Assembly: GCF_020283565.1 (NCBI RefSeq)
Contig: NC_060064.1
Location: 22,588,337-22,652,336 of the forward strand
Direction of reading: 5' to 3'
Source of the DNA: Trifolium pratense
Taxonomy: Eukaryota > Streptophyta > Magnoliopsida > Fabales > Fabaceae
Length of the DNA: 64,000 nucleotides
Positions 1-10,400 of this stretch are shown here, one piece after another. Numbering within the stretch: the stretch's first letter is position 1; each line of letters opens with the position of its first letter. A program made the position numbers and the translations under genes. The notes beneath the pieces are model-generated. The model was not told the DNA's origin. It saw only the letters and a list, made by a program, of their open reading frames with translations, and made no database searches.

Positions 1-465
1 TTATCTATATGAAATTTAGCCCCAATTTTTTTCAAATGTTGTAAAAATAGTACTTGAAAATGACTAAAATATCCGTACAAATCATAAAAATAACTAATTT
101 AACTTACATTTAAGATATTTTTTTAACAAAACAAACTTAATTCATTTCATTAATCAATAAATGTTCAATACAAAAAGGAATAAACTCAAATCTAAGGAAA
201 TGAGCAACCAAATTCGCTTGTACGAACTTTACCTCATAGTTTACAAATGAGGACATAATATGAATAATATTAGCAACAAATGAACTAAAGTCAGAGTTGC
301 TCTTTGCTTCAATCGGATCGCATCAACCAGTAATTGAGAGTTGCCTCTTTGCTTCAATCGAATTTACATTTAAGATATTTAAAGGCCAAAATTGTTATTA
401 AAAATTATTAACAATACAAAAATGACAGTAAATAAATATATAAAGGAACAGAGAATATGATTTAC
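1..465 (-). other. Part of intron 1 of the left HSP70 gene
   Basis: AT-rich sequence downstream of the exon donor at 465. It contains a short direct repeat (about 20 bp, TCTTTGCTTCAATCG core) near 300-318 and 343-361. No second exon is visible before base 1. Confidence 0.6.
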
Positions 466-685
466 CAAAGATAGTATTTTGTGGGTTGGTAGCAGCCTGG
501 TTCTTAGCTGCTTCACCAATCAACCTTTGTTTGTCAGTGAAAGCAACACAAGAAGGTGTGGTTTTGTTGCCTTGTTCATTGTGAATAATCTCCACTCTGT
601 TGTGTTGCTCTTGCCACACTGCAACGCACGAGTAGGTTGTACCAAGGTCAATTCCCACAGCATGTCCTTCGTATTTTTTCGCCAT
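466..685 (-). CDS. Cytosolic HSP70, first coding exon (gene continues left of window)
   Basis: This exon encodes the first 73 residues of a cytosolic HSP70/HSC70 chaperone, an ATP-driven protein-folding factor. The nucleotide-binding signature [10 protein letters not shown] lies at residues 13-22, and the exon ends at NTIF with one base of the next codon. That is the conserved plant HSP70 intron position. The donor GT is at 465-464. ATG at 685 ([11 protein letters not shown]) is the family start; the in-frame codon further upstream at 703 is TTG. The rest of the gene lies beyond base 1, so whether it is intact cannot be judged. A minus-strand pair GTAAGAT (near 786) and an AG just before the ATG could mark a short 5' UTR intron (inference). 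A tandem pseudogene copy lies upstream at 2201-4500. Confidence 0.9.
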
Positions 686-837
686 TATCTTTCCAGTAAA
701 CAAAATAAGATCAGGAAAAAACTCAAATAAAAACTATAGAGTACTAGCTAGTAGAAAATGAAATCAGAAGCGTTGCGTTATCTTACCTTGTACTTTTTCT
801 TCTTGTCACACTCACACTCTCTAAGAAACTCTCTTTA

Positions 838-890
838 TTCCAAAGGAAAATGCTCCTTTTATTTCCAAAGGAAAATGCTCCTTTTATATA
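838..890 (-). promoter_or_regulatory. HSP70 core promoter with a 25-bp tandem duplication and TATA box
   Basis: A 25-bp unit (838-862) is repeated immediately at 863-887. On the minus strand the distal unit runs into TATATAAAAGG (890-880), a good TATA box about 200 bp upstream of the HSP70 ATG at 685. The unit carries GGAA...TTCC half-sites that resemble heat-shock-element modules. Promoter use is inferred. Confidence 0.5.
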
Positions 891-1174
891 CTATACTATT
901 CAATTCAATTCAATTCAATGATAAGTAGTAGTTGACGATACGTTTGTTTTGGAAAACTGAAGCGTCTCATCGCTGCATTACTTCTTCTGCTCTTCATGGT
1001 GTTGAATTACCTACGGTTTCAAGTATTTTCCAAGGGTAGCTAATTATTGCTTTTAACTCAAGGTGTTAAAGATATCCTAATATAGAAATTATTCATTTAA
1101 TAATATAAGAAATTTAATACTTAAAATTAAAAATGCACAAGTTTTAAGAAATAATTTTTATATTTGGCTCATTA

Positions 1175-1795
1175 AGGCATGACAATGGAGCGGGATGGGG
1201 ACAAATTTTGTTTTTCTCAACCCCATAAAGTTCGGGTTTCCCCAAACTCATCCAAATTCTCAAGGGGTATGAAAAGTAGAACCCCAAACTCATACTGGTT
1301 CGGGTATCCCTATTCTGTCTCACCTTGATATGGACTTGTATTAAATTTTGGTACATTTTATTAAAAAAAGGTAAAAGTTGAAAACTATTTTATTTCGACA
1401 ATATTATTTTTTTAAACAAAGAATATAAATAAAAAAAACAACTTTGTTTAATACTCAACTTAAAAATAAAAACAAACACGTGAATATAATATAAGACTTT
1501 GTTCAAGGGTTTTAAATTTAAGAGAGGTAAAATGTAAGCTACTAGGTTTGGTTTAGTGGTGAGGGTTTGGATAGTACACTATAGGTCTTGAGTTCGATCC
1601 CCAGCTCATTGGAAATAAAAAAAAAGGTAAAATGTAATTAGATATATGTGGAGTGGGTTCGGGGTAGATATCAATGTCCTCATTACCCACCCCACATCCG
1701 CCTTTTTAATTCGAGGAAAACCGGAACCCAAACTCAGTCAAATTGGTTTTTCCCCGTCAATATCGGGGTAGGGCGGCCTTTATGGCCATAGAAAT
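1175..1795. mobile_element. Probable degraded non-autonomous DNA element with GGGATGGGG-type ends
   Basis: The segment starts with an AATGGAGCGGGATGGGG stretch and ends with CCCCGTCAATATCGGGGTAGGGCGG, an inverted GC-rich pair framing AT-rich DNA. GC-rich ends of this kind are typical of degraded hAT-type plant elements. The boundaries are approximate and no target-site duplication was secured. A separate SINE-like insertion at 1538-1625 lies inside it. Confidence 0.35.
1538..1625 (+). mobile_element. Very short tRNA-derived SINE with A-tail
   Basis: An 88-bp insert is flanked by a 12-bp direct repeat GGTAAAATGTAA (1526-1537 and 1626-1637). It has an A-box-like TGGTTTAGTGGTGAGGG, a B-box-like GAGTTCGATCC, and ends in AAATAAAAAAAAA. 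Target duplication plus A-tail plus Pol III boxes mark a retroposed tRNA-like sequence. Confidence 0.65.
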
Positions 1796-3809
1796 GGCTG
1801 TCTCCATCACACTCACATAGATTCCTCGCAGGTATAATTCCACCGGAACTAAAGAAGTTATAATTGGCACAAAAAAATACACATCACATAAGAATAATAT
1901 TAATCATGATAGATGAAGAATCCAAATAAAACATCATACACAGTAAGTAATATCGATTTTTTGTTTTCATTATATGCACGATTACTGAGAGTGTTGGAAT
2001 GGTACATTCTATAAATGAATTGCTCATTTGAAAACAAGAGTAACCTTCAATGTCATGCTAAAAATTTGATCTCTTCATGGGACTTTGGGCTAGAAAATTT
2101 ATCAAACCTAAATTAACAGAACTTTATGTAAAGGTTTTGCATTCATTGCGTACAAGACAGCAAGAAACATTTAAAATATTAATGGAGAAAAAAAAAAAAC
2201 CTAGTTAATCTTGGCTATAGTGTTTTTAAACATATTTTCGAGCTCCTTCAAATGATCTTCAAGAATTTCTATTTCCGCATGCTCTTGTGTGGTAAGCTTT
2301 AAGTTTATATTCTGCTTCTTTAAAGCAATTTCAATTTTGTAAACACAATCATCCAATGCATTCTTTACTCTAGCCATCTCTAGGAATTTCTTATCTTCAG
2401 CACGGTATTTCTCAGCTTCTTCAATCAATTTTTTAATTTCTTTTGTTGATAGCCTTTCTTTATAATTGGTTATTGTAATCTCATTTGTATTGCCAGTGGA
2501 AAGTTCCTTGGCAGAGACCGTCAAAATGCCATTTTCATCAATACCAAAAGACACATGAAAAGGATAGTTGCGAGGTGCGGGTGGCAACCCAGAGAGAGAA
2601 AAAGAACCAAGCATATTGTTATGACTCGCTCTAGTTCTCTCCCCCTCATAAACCCTGATCAAGACATAGGTTTGGTTATCTTCAGTTGTAACATAAACTG
2701 CTGTCTTCGTGACAGGTATACTAGTATTCCGAGGAATCACTACACTCATTCTATCATGAATTAGCCTCCAACCTAAAGACAATGGTGCAACATCAATCAA
2801 CACCAAGTTTGGAACATTAGTACTACCTTCACACAGCAACGCAGCCTGCACAGCGGCACCAAAAGCAACAGCTTCATCAGGGTTGATGCTCTTACACAGA
2901 TCCTTTCCCTCGAAAAAGTCCTCCAATAGCTGCTGCACTTTGGGAATCCTAGAAGAACCACCAACAAGGACAATATCATTTACACGACTCTTGTCCATCT
3001 TAGAGTCGGTAAGACAACACTCAACTGTCTTCATGCATTCATTGAAAAGATCCATATTGATTTCCTCAAATTTTGCACGAGTGATCGATGAGGAGAAGTC
3101 AATGCCCTCAAACAAAGCATCTACATCTACCTCAATAGTGGTGTCAACAGAAAAAGAGAGTGTTCTTTTTGCCCTTTCACACTGGGTTCTCAATCTCCTC
3201 AAGGCTCTTGGGTTCCCACTAATGTCCACTCTTTTCTTCCTCTTGAACTGTTCTACAAAGTAGTTCAACATTCTGTTATCAAAGTCCTCTCCACCAAGGT
3301 GTGTTTCCCGCTGTTGCCTTAACTTGAAAGACCTTATCCTTAATCGTAACAAGAGACACATCAAACGTCCCACCACCAAGGTCAAACACAAAAATATTCC
3401 GTTCTCCAGCACAGTTTGTTCTCTTGTCAAGACCATATGCAACAGCTGCAGCAGTAGGCTCGCTCATTATTCGCATAACATTAAGGCCAGCAATGGCACC
3501 GGCATCTATAGTGGCTTTACGTTGAGAATCATTAAAATAAGCCGGCACTGTGATGACTGCATGATTAACTGGTGATTCCAAATATGCCTCTGCAATCTCC
3601 CGCATCTTTGTGAGGACCATTGATGAAATTTCCTCCGCACAAAGGCGCTTCTCTTGACCCTTATATTCAACAGCAACCATTGGTTTGTTGTTTTCATCAG
3701 CAACTACTTTGAATGGCCACAACTTAATATCTTTTTGAACAACATCATCACTGAAATTCCTACTAATTAACCTCTTCACATCTGAAAAACAGAAGAATAT
3801 CAATTCATA

Positions 3810-4047
3810 CTCCATCCGGCCTTATTTTTAAGCAAAAGTTAACAAAATAAAATTGGCCTCAAATATAAGCTAAACTACTAAAGTATAATCAATTTTATTT
3901 AATGTTATTCTTCCAAAAATACCCCTCATTAATTGTTACTTTTTAACATGAAATTAATATATCGTAAGGGCTAATTTAGTAAAAATAACAAATTTCTTAA
4001 TACATGTGATAGAAGAGAATTTTGCTTATAAATAATGTTGGAGGGAG
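3810..4047. mobile_element. Stowaway-type MITE in the HSP70 pseudogene intron
   Basis: The ends CTCCATCCGGCCTTATTTTT and its inverted counterpart (AATGTTGGAGGGAG) are flanked by TA on both sides (3808-3809, 4048-4049). The length is 238 bp and it is non-coding. This is the Tc1/mariner-related Stowaway pattern. Confidence 0.7.
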
Positions 4048-4082
4048 TAACTATTTCTAATCATTCATTTGTTCATAAAAAA

Positions 4083-4381
4083 TAGGCTTAACTATACATT
4101 TGGTCCCTTTTAGGTTTCAATTTGGTTCCTTACATTTAAAAGTATCAATTTGGTCCCTTACGTTTATTTTAGGGTTCAAGTTAGTTCTTTCCGTCAATTT
4201 TGTCACATGTGACAGTCAATTTGCATATGTGGACTGACAATTGGCACTTGGACACGCTGACAAACGGTGTTAGTGACAAAACTAACGGAAATGACTAAGG
4301 ACCAAATTGATACTTTTTAAATGTAAGAGACCAAATTGAAACCTAAAATAAACGTAAGGACCAAATATGTAGTTAAGCCAA
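4083..4381. mobile_element. MITE with long terminal inverted repeats (GGTCC/ACCAAATTG family)
   Basis: Terminal arms of about 80 bp are inverted copies: the left reads TAGGCTTAACTATACATTTGG, the right ends CCAAATATGTAGTTAAGCCA. Internal matches include TTTCAATTTGGT / ACCAAATTGAAA. The same family style recurs at 15293-15665 and 25779-26040. No coding capacity. Confidence 0.7.
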
Positions 4382-4509
4382 AATCATATATAGCAATGCA
4401 ATAATAACAATACCAAAGATAGTGTTTTTTGGATTGGTAGTTGCTTGATTCATAGCAGCATCACCAATCAATCTTCTACTCTCATGCTGTTGTTGGCTGA
4501 AGAATACAA

Positions 4510-5397
4510 AATCGTTCGCGAATTTGAAATTACATATATTTATGGTAAGAAACCGTACATTTATTTATTTATTTATTCGAAAATGCTAACATGAGTTTGT
4601 TTTAGCTTTAAAAAAAATTGATTTTCTCTTTGTATTTCTAAAAATGATTTTTATGATAACTTAATTAAAAATACTAAAAATTATTTTAAATTCATCTTTC
4701 TATAAATTAAAAGAGTGATTTTAACGTTTAATAACTTTTTTTACTTAAAGTTTTTATTTTTGTTTCTTTAATTGTTGTATCAAGACGCTGTTTAGCGTAA
4801 CCCTTATTTAGTTTGTTGTACAATAAAGTTCATGGATTTTGTCCATATATCAAAGGACCGGACAACTTTATCTAGATTTGAATTTGGGATCTCGTAGTTG
4901 TTTATGTGAGTTTATGTGGTGGTTACTAATTTGTCTAAGACAAAAATATTATGTATTATGTCTCTTTGTGTATAACTCATTTGATAAAGATATTATAATT
5001 TTCATTTTTTGAAAAATATATTTGATAGAATAAATCAATAAATTATTTCTTATTTTATCATGTTGATAACCTAGCTCAAATTCAGGATACGATTTTTTAA
5101 CTATAATGATAAGATAGGATAAGTTTTAGAATTAACTTATTATATTTGTTGCCTCACCAAACACTTAGTTGAAATAGAATATAATATAATTAGCATATCA
5201 TGTCTCTTATCCTGCAGAGCAAACAGACTCATAATGAATTAGTTAAATTACAGATTAGTCATAGTTTTTTTTTTTTGAACGGCAAATTGTTAGTTGTTAG
5301 TGTATTATATTGATATGTTAGTTTTCTCCTTGCAATGACTTGAACCCTGGACCTCTAACTCCTTAATCAATAAAATAAATAGAAAAATATTTATGAA
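4510..5397. other. Intergenic AT-rich DNA, no gene seen
   Basis: No exon-like reading frame or recognisable terminal repeat was found. The stretch at 5330-5360 (TTGAACCCTGGACCTC) is a weak tRNA-like relic in antisense. Confidence 0.4.
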
Positions 5398-6172
5398 CTA
5401 GAACTTCGACCCGTGCGGTGCACGAGTCTAATTAGCCTAATATGTAACAAAAAATTGTAATATTAAAATGTATTTTAGAAAAACTTTATTGTAAGCAAAG
5501 AATGCGGGTTTGATTCCCACGGTAGACAAATTTATTTTTTATTTTTAAATTTAAAACTGCAATAAAAAGAGAGAGAAAATGGGCGGCAAAAAGATTAGGT
5601 CTATTTAATCTAATATGTAAAAAAAAAAAAAAATTGTAACATTAAAAATTAGTTTAACAATAAATTTATAAAAATGTTCATACAACACAAATTACGGTAT
5701 GTTATGAAATACTTCTTTATAGGTTACATTGGAAGTGTTATTCGTATTTTCACTGTGTTCGTCGATAATTAATATTTTGAATCCTTCTCTAGAAGCAACT
5801 TTTGAAATTTCTTCATCGCCAACACCCAAAACTCATTCAGAAAACAATCTCATTTATTCAATGTCTGTACACGAAGCACCACTGAGAAGCGTCATGTTTT
5901 TACTCAATGTTAAACCTTCACAAAAATTCCAAAGAACCAAATAATTGATAGTAGTATGAACAACTTCTGACCTTGTACCAAATAATTTTAATCACAATTG
6001 ATTTATTTGTCATAGTGGTTGAAATGTTGTATTGCAATGAAAGGTTGTGGGTTTGATTCTTAGCCAAAACAAAATTGTATATTTTTTTTATAAAATACTG
6101 CAAAATAAAAATGGAGGGAAAACAAATTAGGTTTAGGGTTTGATTATGTATACAAACTTATATTATAAGAGA
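5398..6172 (-). mobile_element. Helitron A (non-autonomous, deletion derivative)
   Basis: On the minus strand it begins TCTCTTATAATATAAG (from 6172, preceded by A). It ends with a GC-rich hairpin (ACTCGTGC...GCACGGGT, about 5409-5428), then CGAAGTTCTAG at 5398, followed by T. The 5'-TC, 3'-hairpin-CTAG and A^T insertion site are the Helitron hallmarks. Inside are shreds of the same helicase as Helitrons B and C: near 5980-5930 (GTR.EVVHTTIN), and at 5720-5850 where the gene's 3' end is joined directly to an upstream part, so about 680 bp are deleted relative to copy B. Confidence 0.75.
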
Positions 6173-7469
6173 TTTTAGGTATTGTAAAAGTTTGACAATT
6201 TCAATTTTTCTTTTTTATAATAGAAAATACAGTATGTATCTTTTAAAAATCGAATTTAATTTTTATATATATATATATTGTCGGAGTAAAGTTATTTTAC
6301 ACCTGCATCTGACATATTATGTAATAATGTGTTTTAAAACACATGACAGTGTTACATTCATTAAATGATGTGACAACACAATATTGAATGCATGTGTAAA
6401 ATAATTTTACACTAACAATGCACAACAATTAAACTCTTTTTGAAAACTGAAATTGATTAATAACTCTAACTGAAAAACCGGTTTTAAAATTCAAAAACTA
6501 CTTTTTTTTTTAGCCAAAATCCAAAAAGTGGTTTTAAACCTAAAACCGATCGTAAAAGTGGTTATGAATATAATCAGTTATTAAACCAATTTTATGAAGA
6601 CAAAACCGATAGTGAGAGTTGGGTTGAATATCTGGTTATAACAATCGGTGGTGGATTGATCATGGATTCATGGATAATTTTTTTGGATAATCCAACTTTT
6701 CTCAACCCTACTTATATAAGCAAAAAATAGTTTTAGGTTCCTCGAGTAAAACATGTATCTAAACTTTATTTGATCCAAATACATGTTTTATTCATTGAAG
6801 CTAAAAAAATTATTTCATTGTTTATATTCAAAATCAGAGTAAATATTCAAAATCAGAGTAAGTATTTGGATAATATGTTAATTATAACGAGTCTTTTTGG
6901 TCTTTGTACTCTTTGTAATTTTTCCTTATATTAAAAATCAAAGAGTGGTCCCATAAGTGTCCGTGCGTAACTACTAGAAATATTATAAGTTCAAACTTCA
7001 AATTCTCTATTTCTCTATACTTAAAAGTGTTATGCTAGTCACTAGACTATTAGTGTGATAAGTTGAAATCCTATTCGTTCGAGTCTTATGCATGAAAAAA
7101 ACATGGTTGAAACGAGAGATCCCACTAAAAATAATCAGCCAAATTCTCTTAAAGTTATCAATCATTGAAAAAGTCACTACATACTTTGATTACCCGTAAA
7201 ATGGATACTGCCAACACCACAAGAACATGTCTACAACTAACCAAAATGAATAACATTCAGAGTGAGAATTATAGCAATGATACAAATGAAGGATATAAAA
7301 CCATGTTAGCCCTTTTGTCACCATATCCCACACAGTCAGAAACATCGATCCACGGCAGAAATTACACATCAGCCAAAGTACAAACCCAAATATGAGGGTT
7401 CTTTTCCTTGGTCCATGAAGCCAAGAAACACAAAAGCCATTCTTTCTTTTTTTTTTTTTTTTCCTTTCA
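6173..7469. other. Intergenic region with a small MITE, downstream of the WD40-like gene
   Basis: A MITE-like inverted repeat (GTCGGAGTAAAGTTATTTTACAC ... GTGTAAAATAATTTTACAC) spans about 6283-6425. A further degraded AT-rich repeat with CCGGTTTTAAA motifs lies at 6440-6650. The last few hundred bases before 7469 are presumably 3' UTR of the minus-strand WD40-like gene. No other gene seen. Confidence 0.45.
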
Positions 7470-10400
7470 TTAGTTGGACCATACATGAACAAGACCATGT
7501 CTATTACCAGTATATATCTCGTTCCGGTCTTCATCATAAAAGAGAGCAGTTATGTCCTCCAAAGCCTCTGCAACCGAGCTCTTAATTTGAGCCGAATCAA
7601 TTTTTTTGCAGCTGCAAGTATTACTGCAATCGTCCACCTTGGCGATGCAATTTGCAGCATTAATTTTTGCCACACATTTCCCCGTCAAGATGTTGCTCAC
7701 ATTGATGGAACCGGCTGTGTCAAGATGAAAATTACTGAGATGTTAAATCAATGTAACAAATTAAAAGATATTCATGATTACTCTATTCAAAAATCAAAGA
7801 ATGACTAATCTTAGAGACAATCACCATTGGCTTCCATCCATTGATCTTCAGCGTCAGCCTTGCAGTAAGAGATAATCAGGTCCTGATCACTTGTTATGTA
7901 TATGTTGTTTGTGTTACAGTCTGGATGCCATAACAGGTGATCCTCGAATGACGTAACAAGTTCCCCGCGGAAGTTCCATACAGATACTGTTCGGTTTCTG
8001 AAAGTAAGGAATAATTGATTCTCGTACAGAAAGATAAATGCTGATGGAGTCATGAACTCGGTTCTACTTACCTCCATCAGCTCAAAACTTCGTACCTATA
8101 ATAAAATTACATTAGCAATTTAATAGTTATAAATTAATTAAATATTGACTATAAGAATCCCCTAAATTGGAGGGGGGAAATAAGGCATGGAGTGAGATGA
8201 AATATATTATACAGGGTTCCATTATATTCCATAACATTTTAGTAATCCAAACAATGAAACCCTATCTCATTCCATTCACTTGCATTTCATCTCATTTCAC
8301 CAATCTAAAATATAGCCTAAGATATTGGTTAATCATGAAATGAAAATTATCAATTGAAAAGTACACTAATATATTGCTATGTAAAACACTACATGATTTT
8401 CAACAAGAACTTCACATTATAGATCCCCTTAACCAATGCTCTTAGGGCCGTGATTAACTGGCAGAAGACATAAGCTCGTAGCTAAACCTATATAAATTGA
8501 ATCAGCCATCAGCTGGCAGAAGACGTAAAAGAAGTTACACATATATAAAACTAAGGGGACACCTAATATGACCGGTGGTCCTCACTTTCTTACTGGTGAT
8601 AGTCAGTTGAGTTGTTTATATATCCGGTTATCAGCATCATAAAATTAATGAAACTTAATTGCTTATGCACTTTATTGTTTTTAAGAATCTCTCTCTAACT
8701 TTCCTATGTGCTCAAGTTATCGCATCAGCTGAAAGATGTTAAAAAGAATTAATCACAGAGCTATGGTTTAAAATTACAGGGTGCTGAAGGTTTGGTCAAG
8801 AGAGCTAATTAACTTAACGGCGCACCCTTGACAGATCTGGTGATGGATGTTTCTGAAGAGGAAAAGAAGGAACATTTAACGGTGACAAGTTTTTCTCCCC
8901 CAGCTAAATTTTTAAAAGTAGACTCATAACAAAAAGGTGAATTAGACTTAATGGCTGAGATTTAAATTTCACCAGTTCATGGTGAAATATTCCTAACACA
9001 GACAAAGAAGCTGCTTAATGATTAAATTGGATTTATCAACCCATATGTCTAACCATGGTATAGAACTATCTTTTGCCAGCTGTTGAAAGATTTATTCGCT
9101 TGTGGAAAAGACGAAAAAGTCATCACCAACCATGACTTGATATTTTAAAAGATTAAAAAATAGAAAATGACCTGCTATAAGCCTATAACTAGTTATGCAA
9201 AGGAGGCCCACGGTTAGACCACTTTAAAAAGGTCCTATATTAGAGGGACCTTAAAACAGATTTTCAAATAAAAGGTAAAGGTAAAATGAAGCCTTACATC
9301 AAGAATCTGAAGGTTCTCATTTTCCTGCTTGACTAGAAGCTTTTCATTGAATTGCTCTATGAAGTCCACTTTCTTATTCCGATGAAGAAGATGATTGAAT
9401 GCTTTAAGAACTGTGCCATCCTCAATGGATATAATCTTGAGTGGAATATGACCAGTTGCTCTATTGAAGATTAATAACATGATGCCAGGACTATATCAAA
9501 AAACGAAGTAATGAATAAATAAATCAACATTTGTTTGAGAAGAGCTCATGTAACAAAAGAAGAAAGTAATTAGAACAACTAGAAGAAGATTTCAAACAGA
9601 ATTGAAGTTAAGAGATTTTCTACTAATAAAATAAAAAACAGAGTAAATAAATCTTTGTATAAAGACCACGTGCTTTACACCAAATAGAAACCAAATCTTC
9701 TCAAAGATGAGAGCACTATGCTACAACCAAATGAACCCAAATGTAGCATGGATTACAAATTGCCACAAAAATACAGCTTTTTGGATCTATTAAAACAAAT
9801 TAAGGTAGTTAACAAAAAACTGGTCCAATGACCTAAGATTCTCCAGAAATGCTAAACAAATAATTCCATGAAGAAATTACTTTCCACGAAGAAATTACTA
9901 TAGAAGGATCCTATGTTATCACCAAACTTAACATATCAGGAGCGTTGTATTGTCCAATGCCCACAAATCTGTAGCAAGGCATCGGTCTATTAAACAATGC
10001 TGTCCAAACACAAGAATTATCCTTCAAGGCTTTGGGTTAGAAATATATTCATTTAGATGATAATAAACTCATTGAATGAGTTGGGAATTAAAAAATAAAA
10101 AATTGTATGGAGACAGCCTAGAAGGATAATGAGACCAAATCCTTTTATCTAAACAATATGACACGACAAATTCAAGAACATCAACCTTGTTACCAATTTA
10201 GAGGATTCCATATCATTTAAGTCAGAAATGGAAATACTATTGGGCTCAAATGGTTAATGAGCTCCCTCTGGGACAAGTCATTCAAGAGAACCCGAGTTCG
10301 ATTCTGGTGGAAACAATTCTTGACCAGACTTTACTTACCTCGCGGCCGAACTCTGGATTATCGGGGGGGGGGGGCTTCCCCTGGGAACCAGAGGGTTAAT

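Larger units (their letters stand above)
2201..4500 (-). pseudogene. HSP70 pseudogene (truncated exon 1, frameshift in exon 2)
   Basis: Tandem paralogue of the HSP70 to its left. Exon 2 runs 3781-2201 after an AG acceptor (3783-3782) and covers the ATPase lobes ([35 protein letters not shown]), the substrate-binding domain and the lid. It ends without the EEVD tail typical of cytosolic forms. Near 3296-3304 the reading frame shifts by loss of two bases in a CA-rich stretch, just before the LGGEDFDNR motif, so one exon is read in two overlapping frames (3781 to about 3300, then about 3300 to 2201). Exon 1 survives only as its last ~25 codons (about 4493-4414, RLIGDAAMNQATTNPKNTIF, donor GT at 4413). 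The N-terminal GIDLGTTYS region is gone. Otherwise the frame is open, which suggests fairly recent decay. Functional expression is very unlikely. Confidence 0.85.
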
